The notes under the pieces are model-generated. The model was not told the origin of the DNA and did no database searches. It was given only the letters and a program-made list of their open reading frames with translations. Shown here in pieces: positions 1-10,853 of a DNA stretch of 64,000 nt (position 1 is the stretch's first letter; each line of letters starts with the position of its first letter). The stretch covers positions 257,501 to 321,500 of the forward strand of contig NC_016935.1 in the NCBI RefSeq assembly GCF_000250655.1. The letters run 5' to 3'. The position numbers were made by a program, and so were the translations under genes. The DNA comes from Paenibacillus mucilaginosus 3016 (GTDB lineage Bacteria > Bacillota > Bacilli > Paenibacillales > NBRC-103111).

Positions 1-2445
<2,445 letters not shown>

Positions 2446-2542
2446 CAAGCTTCCGTAAGGAAGCGGCGGCAGTAATATAGATGTTAGATCTTTAGCTAGC
2501 AGTTTTCGTTTCCAGTTTTCAAGGTGCAAGCCTTGAACAACC

Positions 2543-2660
2543 GTTTGGTGATGATGGCGGAAGGGAACCACGCGTACCCATCCCGAACACGAACGTTAAG
2601 CCTTCCAGCGTCGATGGTACTTGGACCGCAGGGTCCTGGGAGAGTAGAACGTCGCCAAGC
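2543..2660 (+). rRNA. 5S ribosomal RNA
   Basis: About 118 bases start TTTGGTGATGATGGCGG, contain the conserved CCCATCCCGAACACG segment and end with GGGAGAGTAGAACGTCGCCAA. This is the standard Firmicute 5S pattern. It lies about 100 bases after the 23S end, as expected in an rrn operon. Confidence 0.95.
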
Positions 2661-2672
2661 AGCAGCCCCTGT

Positions 2673-2697
2673 AAGCCCGCCTATGGGTGGGCTTTTT
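2673..2697 (+). terminator. Terminator-like hairpin between 5S and the tRNA cluster
   Basis: A 9-bp GC-rich stem (AAGCCCGCC paired with GGGTGGGCTT, loop TATG) is followed by five T. It looks like an intrinsic terminator, yet the first tRNA begins only 19 bases later, too little for a promoter. It may be read through by the rRNA antitermination complex or act as a processing signal. Confidence 0.7.
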
Positions 2698-2715
2698 CAT
2701 GCGGCTATTTCATAA

Positions 2716-2793
<78 letters not shown>

Positions 2794-2811
2794 ATAACTT
2801 TATAATCGCAT

Positions 2812-2887
2812 GGGGCCATAGCTCAGCTGGGAGAGCGCCTGCCTTGCAAGCAGGAGGTCAGCGGTTCGATCCCGCTTGGCTCCACCA
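2812..2887 (+). tRNA. tRNA-Ala (TGC)
   Basis: The cloverleaf has anticodon loop CTTGCAA and encoded CCA. The 76-base gene is identical to the tRNA-Ala gene at 4107-4182. Confidence 0.95.
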
Positions 2888-2903
2888 TGATTTTATCTAG
2901 TAT

Positions 2904-2975
2904 GGCCCGTTGGTCAAGGGGTTAAGACACCTCCCTTTCACGGAGGTAACAGGGGTTCGAATCCCCTACGGGTCA
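2904..2975 (+). tRNA. tRNA-Glu (TTC)
   Basis: The acceptor stem GGCCCGT pairs with ACGGGTC and the anticodon loop is CTTTCAC. CCA is not encoded. Confidence 0.94.
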
Positions 2976-2984
2976 TGTTATCCT

Positions 2985-3069
2985 GGAGGCTTAGTGAAGT
3001 GGCTAAACACGGCAGACTGTAAATCTGCTCTCATCGAGTTCGGTGGTTCGAATCCATCAGCCTCCACCA
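2985..3069 (+). tRNA. tRNA-Tyr (GTA)
   Basis: This is a class II tRNA of 85 bases with a long variable arm. The anticodon loop is CTGTAAA and CCA is encoded. Confidence 0.94.
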
Positions 3070-3089
3070 CTTCTTTTCAGTAATCTTAT

Positions 3090-3165
3090 TCCCTGATAGC
3101 TCAGTTGGTAGAGCACTCGACTGTTAATCGAGTTGTCACAGGTTCGAGTCCTGTTCGGGGAGCCA
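3090..3165 (+). tRNA. tRNA-Asn (GTT)
   Basis: The acceptor TCCCTGA pairs with TCGGGGA, with one T-G pair. The anticodon loop is CTGTTAA, the discriminator is G and CCA is encoded. Confidence 0.95.
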
Positions 3166-3168
3166 TAT

Positions 3169-3244
3169 GGAGGCTTAGCTCAGCTGGGAGAGCATCTGCC
3201 TTACAAGCAGAGGGTCGGCGGTTCGATCCCGTCAGCCTCCACCA
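3169..3244 (+). tRNA. tRNA-Val (TAC)
   Basis: A complete cloverleaf has anticodon loop CTTACAA and encoded CCA. It starts three bases after the tRNA-Asn CCA. Confidence 0.95.
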
Positions 3245-3263
3245 TATCGTTTTACTTTGGCTT

Positions 3264-3340
3264 GGAGCCGTGGTGTAGAGGCCTAACATGCCTGCCTGTC
3301 ACGCAGGAGACCGCGGGTTCGAATCCCGTCGGCTCCGCCA
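3264..3340 (+). tRNA. tRNA-Asp (GTC)
   Basis: The acceptor GGAGCCG pairs with CGGCTCC. The anticodon loop is CTGTCAC, the discriminator is G and CCA is encoded. Confidence 0.95.
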
Positions 3341-3360
3341 TTTTTAATCTCTTGAAGTAA

Positions 3361-3433
<73 letters not shown>

Positions 3434-3448
3434 CTTTCTTTTCCCCAA

Positions 3449-3521
3449 GAGCCATTAGCTCAGTTGGTAGAGCACCTGACTTTTAATCAGGGTGTCGTAG
3501 GTTCGAGTCCTACATGGCTCA
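3449..3521 (+). tRNA. tRNA-Lys (TTT)
   Basis: The acceptor GAGCCAT pairs with ATGGCTC and the anticodon loop is CTTTTAA. CCA is not encoded. Confidence 0.94.
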
Positions 3522-3531
3522 CTTTTTTTAT

Positions 3532-3618
3532 GCGGTCGTGGCGGAATTGGCAGACGCGCTAGATTCAGGTTCTAGTGGTGTAACAGCCGTGGAGGTTCGA
3601 GTCCTCTCGACCGCACCA
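3532..3618 (+). tRNA. tRNA-Leu (CAG)
   Basis: This class II tRNA has acceptor GCGGTCG paired with CGACCGC, anticodon loop TTCAGGT, a long variable arm and encoded CCA. A C-starting leucine anticodon fits CTG-rich coding sequence. Confidence 0.94.
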
Positions 3619-3621
3619 CCT

Positions 3622-3696
3622 GCGGAAGTGGCTCAGCGGTAGAGCATCGCCTTGCCAAGGCGAGGGTCGCGGGTTCGATTCCCGTCTTCCGCTCCA
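3622..3696 (+). tRNA. tRNA-Gly (GCC)
   Basis: The cloverleaf has acceptor GCGGAAG, anticodon loop TTGCCAA and encoded CCA. It starts three bases after tRNA-Leu. Confidence 0.95.
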
Positions 3697-3708
3697 ATTA
3701 TAAAATTC

Positions 3709-3780
3709 GGCGCTGTAGCCAAGTGGTAAGGCAGGGCTCTGCAAAAGCCTTATCCCCGTGTTCGACTCCGGGCAGCGCCT
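3709..3780 (+). tRNA. tRNA-Cys (GCA)
   Basis: The acceptor GGCGCTG pairs with CAGCGCC and the discriminator is T, as usual for tRNA-Cys. The anticodon loop is CTGCAAA and CCA is not encoded. Confidence 0.94.
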
Positions 3781-3795
3781 TTTTTATAGATCTGT

Positions 3796-3869
3796 GTTCC
3801 CTTAGCTCAGCTGGATAGAGCGTTTGACTACGAATCAAAAGGTCGGGAGTTCGAATCTCTCAGGGAACG
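3796..3869 (+). tRNA. tRNA-Arg (ACG)
   Basis: The acceptor GTTCCCT pairs with AGGGAAC and the anticodon loop is CTACGAA. CCA is not encoded. Confidence 0.94.
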
Positions 3870-3874
3870 CTTGA

Positions 3875-3948
3875 CGGGATGTAGCTCAGCTTGGTAGAGC
3901 ACCTGGTTTGGGACCAGGGGGTCGCATGTTCAAATCGTGTCATCCCGA
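3875..3948 (+). tRNA. tRNA-Pro (TGG)
   Basis: The acceptor begins CGGGATG and the anticodon loop is TTTGGGA. CCA is not encoded. This is the last tRNA of the first cluster. Confidence 0.94.
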
Positions 3949-3950
3949 TA

Positions 3951-3984
3951 AAAGCAAGGAGCCCAGGCGCGGGCTCTTTTGCTT
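3951..3984 (+). terminator. Intrinsic terminator of the rrn-tRNA operon
   Basis: The stem GAGCCC / GGGCTC is extended by AAGCAA / TTGCTT flanks and contains TTTT. It lies directly after tRNA-Pro and separates the two tRNA clusters. Confidence 0.8.
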
Positions 3985-4063
3985 ATGAAATTGATGGATG
4001 TTTCCGTTTCTCAGGGTAACGCTTCCAAGGCTTCAGTTGCCATCTGAGGAAAGAGCTTTGGGT

Positions 4064-4092
4064 TTCTTTTTCGGAGAAAGTTGATGTATAAT
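4064..4092 (+). promoter_or_regulatory. Candidate promoter of the second tRNA cluster
   Basis: A perfect TATAAT lies at 4087-4092, 14 bases before tRNA-Ala. Seventeen bases upstream is a weak -35 (TTCTTT, 4064-4069). The -10 match and the location after a terminator support it; the -35 box is poor. Confidence 0.6.
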
Positions 4093-4106
4093 AAGTTCTG
4101 TAGCAC

Positions 4107-4182
4107 GGGGCCATAGCTCAGCTGGGAGAGCGCCTGCCTTGCAAGCAGGAGGTCAGCGGTTCGATCCCGCTTGGCTCCACCA
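4107..4182 (+). tRNA. tRNA-Ala (TGC), second copy
   Basis: This is identical over 76 bases to the gene at 2812-2887, including encoded CCA. It is the first gene of the second tRNA cluster. Confidence 0.95.
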
Positions 4183-4186
4183 ATAT

Positions 4187-4259
4187 GCTTCCATAGCTCA
4201 GTAGGTAGAGTGCATCCATGGTAAGGATGAGGTCACCGGTTCGATCCCGGTTGGAAGCT
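4187..4259 (+). tRNA. tRNA-Thr (GGT)
   Basis: The acceptor GCTTCCA pairs with TGGAAGC and the anticodon loop is ATGGTAA. CCA is not encoded. Confidence 0.93.
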
Positions 4260-4264
4260 TTTGT

Positions 4265-4354
4265 GGAGAGGTGTCCGAGTGGTCGAAGGAGCACGACTCG
4301 AAATCGTGTAGGCGTGTGAGCGTCTCGTGGGTTCGAATCCCACCCTCTCTGCCA
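4265..4354 (+). tRNA. tRNA-Ser (CGA)
   Basis: This class II tRNA has anticodon loop CTCGAAA, a long variable arm and encoded CCA. The acceptor GGAGAGG pairs with CCTCTCT, so the terminal pair is G-T. CGA is an uncommon serine anticodon in low-GC Firmicutes. Confidence 0.9.
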
Positions 4355-4373
4355 GATTTCTGTTTAGATGCAT

Positions 4374-4461
4374 GGAGAGATACCCAAGTGGCTCAAGGGG
4401 ACCCTCTGCTAAGGGGTTAGACTGCGCAAGTGGTGCGAGGGTTCGAATCCCTCTCTCTCCG
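4374..4461 (+). tRNA. tRNA-Ser (GCT)
   Basis: This class II tRNA has acceptor GGAGAGA paired with TCTCTCC, anticodon loop CTGCTAA and a long variable arm. CCA is not encoded. Confidence 0.93.
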
Positions 4462-4478
4462 GTTTCTTATAATAATAC

Positions 4479-4554
4479 GATCGCTTAGCTCAGCTGGGAG
4501 AGCATTACCTTGACAGGGTAAGGGTCGGCGGTTCGATCCCGTCAGCGATCACCA
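4479..4554 (+). tRNA. tRNA-Val (GAC)
   Basis: The acceptor GATCGCT pairs with AGCGATC, the anticodon loop is TTGACAG and CCA is encoded. It is a second valine isoacceptor besides the TAC gene at 3169. Confidence 0.93.
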
Positions 4555-4559
4555 AACAT

Positions 4560-4634
4560 GCCGTCGTAGCTCAGCGGTAGAGCAACGCACTCGTAATGCG
4601 TAGGTCGGAGGTTCGATTCCTCTCGACGGCACCA
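4560..4634 (+). tRNA. tRNA-Thr (CGT)
   Basis: The cloverleaf has acceptor GCCGTCG, anticodon loop CTCGTAA and encoded CCA. Confidence 0.94.
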
Positions 4635-4673
4635 GACCAGTACCGGGTCCGATCCCTGTGGCGGGGATCCTAT

Positions 4674-4762
4674 GGAGAGGTGTCCGAGCTGGCCGAAGGA
4701 GCACGATTGGAAATCGTGTAGGCGTCACAAGCGTCTCGAGGGTTCGAATCCCTCTCTCTCCG
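4674..4762 (+). tRNA. tRNA-Ser (GGA)
   Basis: This class II tRNA has anticodon loop TTGGAAA and a long variable arm. The acceptor GGAGAGG pairs with TCTCTCC, with one G-T pair. CCA is not encoded. Confidence 0.93.
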
Positions 4763-4803
4763 TTGGCAGCATCCAAGCCCGCGGCCGTTGGCCGCGTAAC
4801 CGA

Positions 4804-4886
4804 GCGGTTGTGGTGGAATGGCAGACACGCTATCTTGAGGGGGTAGTGGGCTTACGCCCGTGGAGGTTCGAGTCCTCTCAACCGCA
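4804..4886 (+). tRNA. tRNA-Leu (GAG)
   Basis: This class II tRNA has acceptor GCGGTTG paired with CAACCGC and anticodon loop TTGAGGG. CCA is not encoded. It is the last tRNA of the array. Confidence 0.92.
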
Positions 4887-4935
4887 TACAAGTAACGACA
4901 ACATGGCTGCATTACGCAATACGCAGCCCAGAAAG

Positions 4936-4960
4936 AAGAGCCCGAGCGGCTCTTTTTTTC
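4936..4960 (+). terminator. Intrinsic terminator after the second tRNA cluster
   Basis: The short strong stem AGAGCC / GGCTCT with loop CGAGC is followed by a run of seven T. It closes the tRNA array before glcT. Confidence 0.85.
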
Positions 4961-5109
4961 GTATCCCGGGTTTTTGCGTAACGTCCCTGCATTATCGTGG
5001 GGGAGCATAGTTGGTCGCCGAATAGATGCATGGACGAGGGGCATGTGGACTGCAAGGATTTCAAGGAAGTGTGGCATGCTGGGGTTACTTTGGAAGCAGG
5101 AAGAACTCC

Positions 5110-5138
5110 TTGTACAACCCCGGCTTTTTTGGTATCCT
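5110..5138 (+). promoter_or_regulatory. Candidate sigma-A promoter of glcT
   Basis: TTGTAC (5110-5115) and TATCCT (5133-5138) are separated by 17 bases and lie 32 bases before the chosen GTG start of glcT. Confidence 0.6.
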
Positions 5139-5169
5139 TAGCGAATTAGGGAGTTTGAGAGGTGCTGGC

Positions 5170-6015
5170 GTGGAAAGCCTTCAGGTACGCAAAGTATTGA
5201 ACAACAACGTCATCATCGCGGTCCACCCGGAGTACGGAGAGACGGTGGTGATCGGTAAAGGCATCGGGTTCAGCCGGAAGCAGGGGGATGCCATCGCCCT
5301 GGACAGCATTGAGAAGATGTTCATCCTCACCAATGAGAAGGCGAAGGAGCAGTATAAGCTCCTGATGCATCAAGTGGATGAGAAGCTGATTGAAGTCATG
5401 AACGACGTTATTTTCTATATATCGCAGCACGCCGGGGCGCCGCTCAATGAGCAGATTCACATTGCGCTTACGGACCATATTGCCTTCGCGATCAAGCGGT
5501 ACAGGCAGCACATTCCGATCCACAATCCGTTTCAGTATGAGACCCGGGAGCTCTACCCGCGGGAATACCTGCTCGCCCAGCACGTCATTGATGAGATCAA
5601 CCGGCGTCTTGGAGTTCAGCTTCCGGAAGACGAAGTGGGATTTGTGGCGCTTCATATTTACAGCGCTATCACAAACCGTCATGTCGTAGAGGTCAAGGAG
5701 CATTCGAGACTGGTCACCGATCTCATCGATCTCATTGAGCGCAAGCTGGAGATCAAGATCAAGAAGGACAGCCTGGATTATGCGCGTCTGCTGCGTCATC
5801 TTATGGTAGCGCTTGAGCGGATCCGCCGCGGCGAGCGGGTAGAAGAGCCCACGAAGATTGCCGAGATTATCAAAAATGAGTACCCCGAGATGTATTCGTT
5901 TGCATGGACGCTGATGAAGGTGATCCAGCAGCGCATGCAGAAGCCGGTCTATGAAGCGGAAGCCATCTATTTGACCATTCATTTGCAAAGGATGCTCCCA
6001 AGCGAGGGGTCTTAG
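5170..6015 (+). CDS. glcT: Transcriptional antiterminator GlcT (BglG family) of the glucose PTS operon
   Basis: This RNA-binding antiterminator binds the RAT hairpin in the ptsG leader and prevents termination when glucose is transported. The N-terminal CAT RNA-binding domain is about residues 1-60 (VLNNNVIIAV, GKGIGFSRKQGD). Two PTS regulation domains follow, with conserved histidines (around LTDHIAF and LLRHLMVAL) that are phosphorylated by the PTS. An upstream in-frame ATG at 5026 would add 48 unrelated residues. The GTG at 5170 has a GAGAGG site seven bases ahead and gives 281 aa, close to the roughly 285 aa of the Bacillus protein. The gene sits directly upstream of its target ptsG, as in Bacillus. 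Confidence 0.95.
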   Translation: MESLQVRKVLNNNVIIAVHPEYGETVVIGKGIGFSRKQGDAIALDSIEKMFILTNEKAKEQYKLLMHQVDEKLIEVMNDVIFYISQHAGAPLNEQIHIALTDHIAFAIKRYRQHIPIHNPFQYETRELYPREYLLAQHVIDEINRRLGVQLPEDEVGFVALHIYSAITNRHVVEVKEHSRLVTDLIDLIERKLEIKIKKDSLDYARLLRHLMVALERIRRGERVEEPTKIAEIIKNEYPEMYSFAWTLMKVIQQRMQKPVYEAEAIYLTIHLQRMLPSEGS

Positions 6016-6045
6016 AGGGAAAGTGGTCAAATTTGTGAAGAGGGA

Positions 6046-6074
6046 TTGTGCTCCTTACGGGAGCGTGCTATAAT
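6046..6074 (+). promoter_or_regulatory. Promoter of ptsG(HI)
   Basis: TTGTGC (6046-6051) and a perfect TATAAT (6069-6074) are spaced by 17 bases, starting 31 bases after glcT. Transcription from here would include the RAT/terminator leader. Confidence 0.85.
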
Positions 6075-6120
6075 CTCTCGTGTAAAGAGCCTTTTGGTTC
6101 ATCAAACAACGGAATAGTTT

Positions 6121-6233
6121 CGTGTTACTGATTCGATCAGGCATGAGTGAGCAAGGTCTGCTAATGATTTGGCCTATTTGGGTTAACCTACCCTTAGGAC
6201 TTTCATTACACCTTGTTTGCGCATGCCTTTTTT
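6121..6233 (+). promoter_or_regulatory. RAT antiterminator and overlapping terminator in the ptsG leader
   Basis: The RAT-like segment GTTACTGATTCGATCAGG followed by CATGAGTGA (about 6122-6150) closely resembles the GlcT target of Bacillus. The terminator 5' arm (6140-6157) starts inside the RAT 3' half and pairs through two perfect 6-bp blocks (GGCATG/CATGCC and CAAGGT/ACCTTG) with 6210-6227; six T follow at 6228-6233. The two structures are mutually exclusive, so GlcT binding would allow readthrough into ptsG. Confidence 0.9.
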
Positions 6234-6282
6234 CGTTTGCTGAATCTAAGGGTATATGAAGGATAAAAGGAGAGGAAGGCTC

Positions 6283-8334
6283 ATGTTCAAGCAATTGTTC
6301 GGCGTGCTGCAGAAGGTCGGTAAAGCGCTGATGCTTCCGGTGGCCATCCTGCCTGCAGCAGGGATTCTGCTTGCACTCGGGAATGTGCTTCACAATGCAT
6401 CGCTGCTCGAGCTGATGCCGGCACTGAATGCCGGATGGATACAGCTCATTGCTACGGTGATGGAGCAGGCGGGGAACATCGTATTCTCCAACCTGGCGCT
6501 TCTGTTTGCCGTCGGTGTAGCCGTCGGTCTGGCCGGCGGAGATGGCGTCGCGGGGATCGCGGCGATCATCGGATTTTTGATTATGAATGTCACCATGGGC
6601 GTCTTCAAAGGCGTTACCCCGGAAATGGTGAAGACGGATATGTCGTATGCGAACGTGCTCGGGATCAATACACTCCAGACCGGCGTCTTCGGCGGGGTTA
6701 TCATCGGGATACTCGCTGCATCGATGTACAACCGTTTCTTCAAAATCCAGCTGCCTTCGTACCTCGGCTTCTTCGCAGGCAAGCGGTTCGTTCCGATCAT
6801 TACAGCCGTCTCATCGCTGGTACTCGGGATCCTGATGATCTTCATCTGGCCACCGATTCAGAGCGGCCTCAATCACTTCTCGCATAACATGCTGGATGCG
6901 AATCCGACGCTTGCGGCCTTCTTCTTCGGCCTCATCGAACGCTCCCTGATTCCATTCGGACTTCACCACATTTTCTACTCGCCGTTCTGGTTCGAATTCG
7001 GACAGTACGTGGACAAGGCGGGCGAAATTGTGCGCGGCGACCAGAAAATCTTCTTCGCCCAGCTGAAAGACGGCGTGGCCCTTACGGCCGGTACGTTCAT
7101 GGTCGGTAAATTCCCGTTCATGATGTTCGGACTTCCGGCAGCTGCGCTGGCGATCTATCACGAAGCCAGACCGGAGCAAAAGAAGTATGTTGCCGGGATT
7201 ATGGGTTCTGCGGCCCTCACGTCGTTCCTGACAGGGATCACCGAGCCGCTCGAGTTCTCGTTCCTGTTCGTAGCACCGTTCCTCTTCGCGATTCACGCGG
7301 TCTTCGCAGGTCTGTCGTTCATGGTGATGCAGATCCTGAATGTCAAGATCGGGATGACGTTCTCCGGCGGGGTTATCGACTTCCTGCTGTTCGGTGTAAT
7401 TCAGAACCGTACCGCTTGGTGGCTGGTGATTCCGGTGGGTCTCGTCCTTGCCGTGATTTACTACTTCGGTTTCCGCTTCGCGATCCGCAAGTTCAACCTG
7501 AAGACTCCGGGCCGTGAAGATACGGAAGGCGCGGCTGACAAGCAGGCCGGTGCAGCCGATGAGCTGCCATCGAACGTGCTCGCGGCGCTCGGCGGTCAAA
7601 GCAACATCGAAAACCTCGATGCGTGCATCACGCGTCTTCGCGTTCAGGTCAAGGAATCCAAGCAGGTGGATAAAGACCGGCTGAAGCAGCTGGGTGCTGC
7701 CGGCGTTCTCGAGGTAGGGAACAACATCCAGGCGATCTTCGGTACGCACTCGGATATTCTGAAGAGCCAGATTCACGACATCATGCAGGGCCGCGCGGTT
7801 ACCGCAGCGCCTGCACCGGCTGCTCCGGCGGCACCTGCAGCAGTGCAGACCACCGATGCTTCCGGCGCGGTAACAGAGGAGCCGATCGTGGCGCCGCTGG
7901 ACGGCGAGCTGGTCGACATCTCCGAAGTGCCGGATGAAGTGTTCTCCCAGCGGATGACCGGTGACGGATTTGCGATCCTGCCGAAGAACGGCATCGTGGC
8001 TTCTCCGGTGAACGGAACGATCTACAACGTGTTCCCGAGCAAGCATGCGATCGGGATCCAATCCGAAGGCGGCAAGGAGCTGCTTGTCCACTTCGGGGTC
8101 AACACCGTAAAATTAAAGGGCAAAGGCTTCACGGCCCTCGTCGCCCAAGGTGACACGGTCAAGGCCGGCCAGCCGATCCTGGAGGTCGATATCGACTTCG
8201 TCAGAGAGAATGCGCCGTCCATTGCAACCCCGGTCATCTTCACGAACCTGCCGGAAGGCGCTTCGGTGAAGCTGAACAAAACCGGTCCGGTGACCCTCGG
8301 CGAGAAAGACATCATCACGATTAAGCTGCCTTAA
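6283..8334 (+). CDS. ptsG: PTS glucose-specific permease, EIICBA
   Basis: This membrane transporter imports glucose and phosphorylates it with phosphate from HPr. The EIIC domain (about residues 1-410) has many hydrophobic segments. EIIB is about 425-500 with the phosphorylated cysteine C448 in NLDACITRLRV. After an Ala/Pro-rich linker, EIIA spans about 532-683 with active H603 in LLVHFGV. The ATG at 6283 follows AAAGGAGAGG, whereas the upstream ATG at 6256 lies before that site. The 683 aa match the usual length of about 700. It is controlled by the leader RAT and heads ptsGHI; the fused EIIA would also serve regulation. Confidence 0.97.
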   Translation: MFKQLFGVLQKVGKALMLPVAILPAAGILLALGNVLHNASLLELMPALNAGWIQLIATVMEQAGNIVFSNLALLFAVGVAVGLAGGDGVAGIAAIIGFLIMNVTMGVFKGVTPEMVKTDMSYANVLGINTLQTGVFGGVIIGILAASMYNRFFKIQLPSYLGFFAGKRFVPIITAVSSLVLGILMIFIWPPIQSGLNHFSHNMLDANPTLAAFFFGLIERSLIPFGLHHIFYSPFWFEFGQYVDKAGEIVRGDQKIFFAQLKDGVALTAGTFMVGKFPFMMFGLPAAALAIYHEARPEQKKYVAGIMGSAALTSFLTGITEPLEFSFLFVAPFLFAIHAVFAGLSFMVMQILNVKIGMTFSGGVIDFLLFGVIQNRTAWWLVIPVGLVLAVIYYFGFRFAIRKFNLKTPGREDTEGAADKQAGAADELPSNVLAALGGQSNIENLDACITRLRVQVKESKQVDKDRLKQLGAAGVLEVGNNIQAIFGTHSDILKSQIHDIMQGRAVTAAPAPAAPAAPAAVQTTDASGAVTEEPIVAPLDGELVDISEVPDEVFSQRMTGDGFAILPKNGIVASPVNGTIYNVFPSKHAIGIQSEGGKELLVHFGVNTVKLKGKGFTALVAQGDTVKAGQPILEVDIDFVRENAPSIATPVIFTNLPEGASVKLNKTGPVTLGEKDIITIKLP

Positions 8335-8391
8335 GACCAATCGGTTTCAAACCAAACCGTAAGGTCCAATACGGAGTAAGAGATTGACGCT

Positions 8392-8413
8392 GTACCGTCC
8401 CCATGGGCGGTAC
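8392..8413 (+). terminator. Hairpin between ptsG and ptsH
   Basis: A 9-bp stem with one G-T pair (GTACCGTCC/GGGCGGTAC) closes a four-base loop. It is followed only by GGTGTTATCTTTT, so it is at best a weak terminator. It could reduce or set the ratio of ptsG to ptsHI transcripts. Confidence 0.45.
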
Positions 8414-8513
8414 GGTGTTATCTTTTCATAAAATAGCAAGGCATCCAGATTCAGCAGCGCTTCTTAATGCTCAAGACATACCCCAAAAAAAACCATATAC
8501 GGAGGTACTTATC

Positions 8514-8786
8514 ATGCAAAAAACATTCAAAATTACAAGCGAAGACGGTATCCACGCTCGTCCGGCCACAGCCCTGGTAAACACAGCCAACAAATTCAAA
8601 TCCGAAGTGTTCGCTGAGTCCGGCGGCCGCAAAGTAACGATGAAGTCGATCCTGGGCGTACTGTCCTTCGGTCTGGAGCCTGGCGACACGATTACGTTCC
8701 TGGCGAGCGGTGAAGATGAGGCGGAAGTGATGGCGGCGCTGGAAGACATCATGGTTAAAGAAGGGCTGGGGGACCTGCATGAATAA
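8514..8786 (+). CDS. ptsH: Phosphocarrier protein HPr
   Basis: HPr is the small cytoplasmic phosphocarrier between EI and the sugar permeases; phosphorylated on serine it is the corepressor of CcpA. At 90 aa it is near the usual 88. The EI-phosphorylated histidine is H14 in GIHARPAT and the HPr-kinase serine is S45 in MKSILGV, shifted one residue from Bacillus numbering. The start follows GGAGGT (8501-8506). An upstream in-frame extension to 8403 lacks homology. The stop overlaps the ptsI start by eight bases, so the genes are co-translated. Confidence 0.97.
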   Translation: MQKTFKITSEDGIHARPATALVNTANKFKSEVFAESGGRKVTMKSILGVLSFGLEPGDTITFLASGEDEAEVMAALEDIMVKEGLGDLHE

Positions 8787-10503
8787 TATTCATGGCATAG
8801 CGGCTGCCTCCGGGATCGCCATTGCGAAGGCGTTCCGGCTGGAAGCGGCCCACCTCGATATCCGGAAGGCGGAGGGCAAGGACCCGGAAGCCGAAATTCA
8901 AAAATTCGAGAGCGCTCTGGAGCAGTCCAGAGCGGATCTCGAAGCCCTGAAGGAACGCACCCGCGTACAGCTGGGCGACGAGAAGGCGGAGATTTTCGAA
9001 TCCCACCTGCTCGTACTGGGTGATCCTGAGCTGATCGATCCTGTGAAGGAGAAAATCCGCAGCGAGCGCATCAATGCGGAATGGGCACTGCAGGAGGTTG
9101 CAGCCGGATTCATCGCCATGTTCGAGAACATGAAGAGTGCCTACCTGCGCGAGCGGGCGGCCGATATGCGCGATGTAACCAAGCGCGTGCAGTCGTACAT
9201 GCTTGGCGTAAAGTTCGTGAACCTTACGGCGATCGACGAAGAAGTCGTTCTGATCGCGGAAGATCTCACGCCTTCGGACACGGCGCAGCTCAACCGTCAA
9301 TTCGTAAAGGGCTTCGCCACGAACATCGGCGGCCGGACGTCGCACTCGGCGATCATGGCCCGCTCGCTCGAAATTCCGGCGGTGGTCGGTACGAAGAACG
9401 TGCTTGAAGTCGTGCAGGACGGCGACCTCGTAATCCTTGACGGCCTGACAGGTCAGGTGATCGTGAAGCCGGAGCCGGCTGTCGTGGAAGAGTACCGCGA
9501 GAAGCAGGCGCAGTACGAAGCCCAGCGGGCTGAGTGGGCGAAGCTGCGCAGCGAGCCTTCCGTTACAGCGGATGGCCACCATGTGGAGCTTGCAGCGAAC
9601 ATCGGCACGCCGAATGACGTGGCCGGCGTAATTGACAACGGCGGGGAAGCGGTAGGCCTCTACCGTACGGAGTTCCTCTATATGGGCCGCGACAAGCTGC
9701 CTACAGAGAAGGAGCAGTTCAACGCCTACAAGGCCGTGCTTGAGAAGATGGAAGGCAAGCCGGTCGTCGTGCGTACGCTCGATATCGGCGGCGACAAGGA
9801 GCTTCCTTATCTCGATCTGCCGAAAGAGATGAACCCGTTCCTGGGCTTCCGTGCCGTACGTCTATGTCTGGAGCAGCAGGACTTGTTCCGTACCCAGCTC
9901 CGTGCGCTGCTGCGTGCGAGCGTATACGGCAACCTGCGGATCATGTTCCCGATGATCGCTACGCTGGATGAATTCCGCGAAGCGAAGGCGATCCTGCTGG
10001 AAGAGAAGGCAAAGCTTATCGAAGAGCAGATCCCTGTATCCGACAGCATCCAGCTCGGCATCATGGTGGAGATTCCTTCGACAGCCGTCATGGCGGATCA
10101 GTTCGCCAAAGAAGTGGACTTCTTCTCGATCGGCACCAACGACCTCATTCAATATACGATGGCGGCAGACCGGATGAACGAGCGGGTATCGTACCTGTAC
10201 CAGCCGTACAACCCGGCGATTCTGCGCCTGGTCCAGATGGTCATCGACGCGGCGCACAAGGAAGGCAAGTGGACCGGCATGTGCGGCGAGATGGCAGGCG
10301 ATGCTACGGCGATTCCGCTGCTCATCGGTCTGGGACTCGACGAGTTCAGCATGAGCGCGTCCTCGATCCTTCCGGCCCGCTCGCAGATCTCCAAGCTGTC
10401 GCTGGCGGAGATGAAGAAGCTGGCTGCAGAAGCGCTGCAGCAGCGTACCGCGGCGGATGTCGTTGCACTGGTGAAGCGTGCTACGGAAGATCAGGTTAAC
10501 TAA
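8779..10503 (+). CDS. ptsI: PTS enzyme I (phosphoenolpyruvate-protein phosphotransferase)
   Basis: EI takes phosphate from phosphoenolpyruvate and passes it to HPr in the cytoplasm. The 574 aa show the N-terminal HPr-binding region, the swivelling domain with phosphorylated H189 in [11 protein letters not shown], and the C-terminal PEP-binding barrel with [18 protein letters not shown] and the [11 protein letters not shown] signature. The catalytic cysteine is in [10 protein letters not shown]. The length and order match the Bacillus enzyme. It overlaps ptsH by eight bases and is followed by a strong terminator, so it ends the operon. Confidence 0.98.
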   Translation: MNNIHGIAAASGIAIAKAFRLEAAHLDIRKAEGKDPEAEIQKFESALEQSRADLEALKERTRVQLGDEKAEIFESHLLVLGDPELIDPVKEKIRSERINAEWALQEVAAGFIAMFENMKSAYLRERAADMRDVTKRVQSYMLGVKFVNLTAIDEEVVLIAEDLTPSDTAQLNRQFVKGFATNIGGRTSHSAIMARSLEIPAVVGTKNVLEVVQDGDLVILDGLTGQVIVKPEPAVVEEYREKQAQYEAQRAEWAKLRSEPSVTADGHHVELAANIGTPNDVAGVIDNGGEAVGLYRTEFLYMGRDKLPTEKEQFNAYKAVLEKMEGKPVVVRTLDIGGDKELPYLDLPKEMNPFLGFRAVRLCLEQQDLFRTQLRALLRASVYGNLRIMFPMIATLDEFREAKAILLEEKAKLIEEQIPVSDSIQLGIMVEIPSTAVMADQFAKEVDFFSIGTNDLIQYTMAADRMNERVSYLYQPYNPAILRLVQMVIDAAHKEGKWTGMCGEMAGDATAIPLLIGLGLDEFSMSASSILPARSQISKLSLAEMKKLAAEALQQRTAADVVALVKRATEDQVN

Positions 10504-10541
10504 CGTGTAAGAGCTCTACTCAATCCTATCATCGTCTCACC

Positions 10542-10566
10542 AAGGGCACCCGAGAGGGTGCCCTTT
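10542..10566 (+). terminator. Terminator of the ptsGHI operon
   Basis: The 10-bp stem AAGGGCACCC/GGGTGCCCTT with loop GAGA lies 39 bases after the ptsI stop. The T run is short (TTT), but the stem is strong. Confidence 0.8.
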
Positions 10567-10749
10567 GCGCATGAAGCAAGGGTACTGAATGCGGCGCGTA
10601 TGTCTTGGTTCTTGAGAAGACATGGAACGTCCGGTAAGAACGTCAAAACGGTGATTCCCAATTTGTGGTCAGAGAAGATGTGCTGACTCGGGTGCTCCGG
10701 TTTATCAGCGAGCAGGGCATAGGGGAAGGCTCTCCCCGCATAGAAAAGT

Positions 10750-10817
10750 CCCCTTTCGGGCTTCAAACGGGCTTGTCCATGCCTCTGGCTGGGACAAAAA
10801 CCGGTTTCCGAAAGGGG
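10750..10817. repeat. Inverted repeat in the ptsI / WGxxGxxG intergenic region
   Basis: CCCCTTTCGG (10750-10759) and CCGAAAGGGG (10808-10817) are perfect inverted copies separated by 48 bases. The region 10567-10853 has no convincing gene. The repeat lies 36 bases past the end of the minus-strand gene at 10854 and could close its transcript. Confidence 0.4.
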
Positions 10818-10853
10818 GAAGCGGAATTTGGGATCAAACTGCCGTCTCACCGA

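Noticed and set aside
4658..5077. Short frames across tRNA-Ser and tRNA-Leu genes, e.g. a 135-aa minus frame
   Set aside because: They run through tRNA genes and a terminator. Such frames are common false proteins in databases.
6811..8091. 426-aa antisense frame inside ptsG
   Set aside because: Shadow of a well-conserved EIICBA coding sequence.
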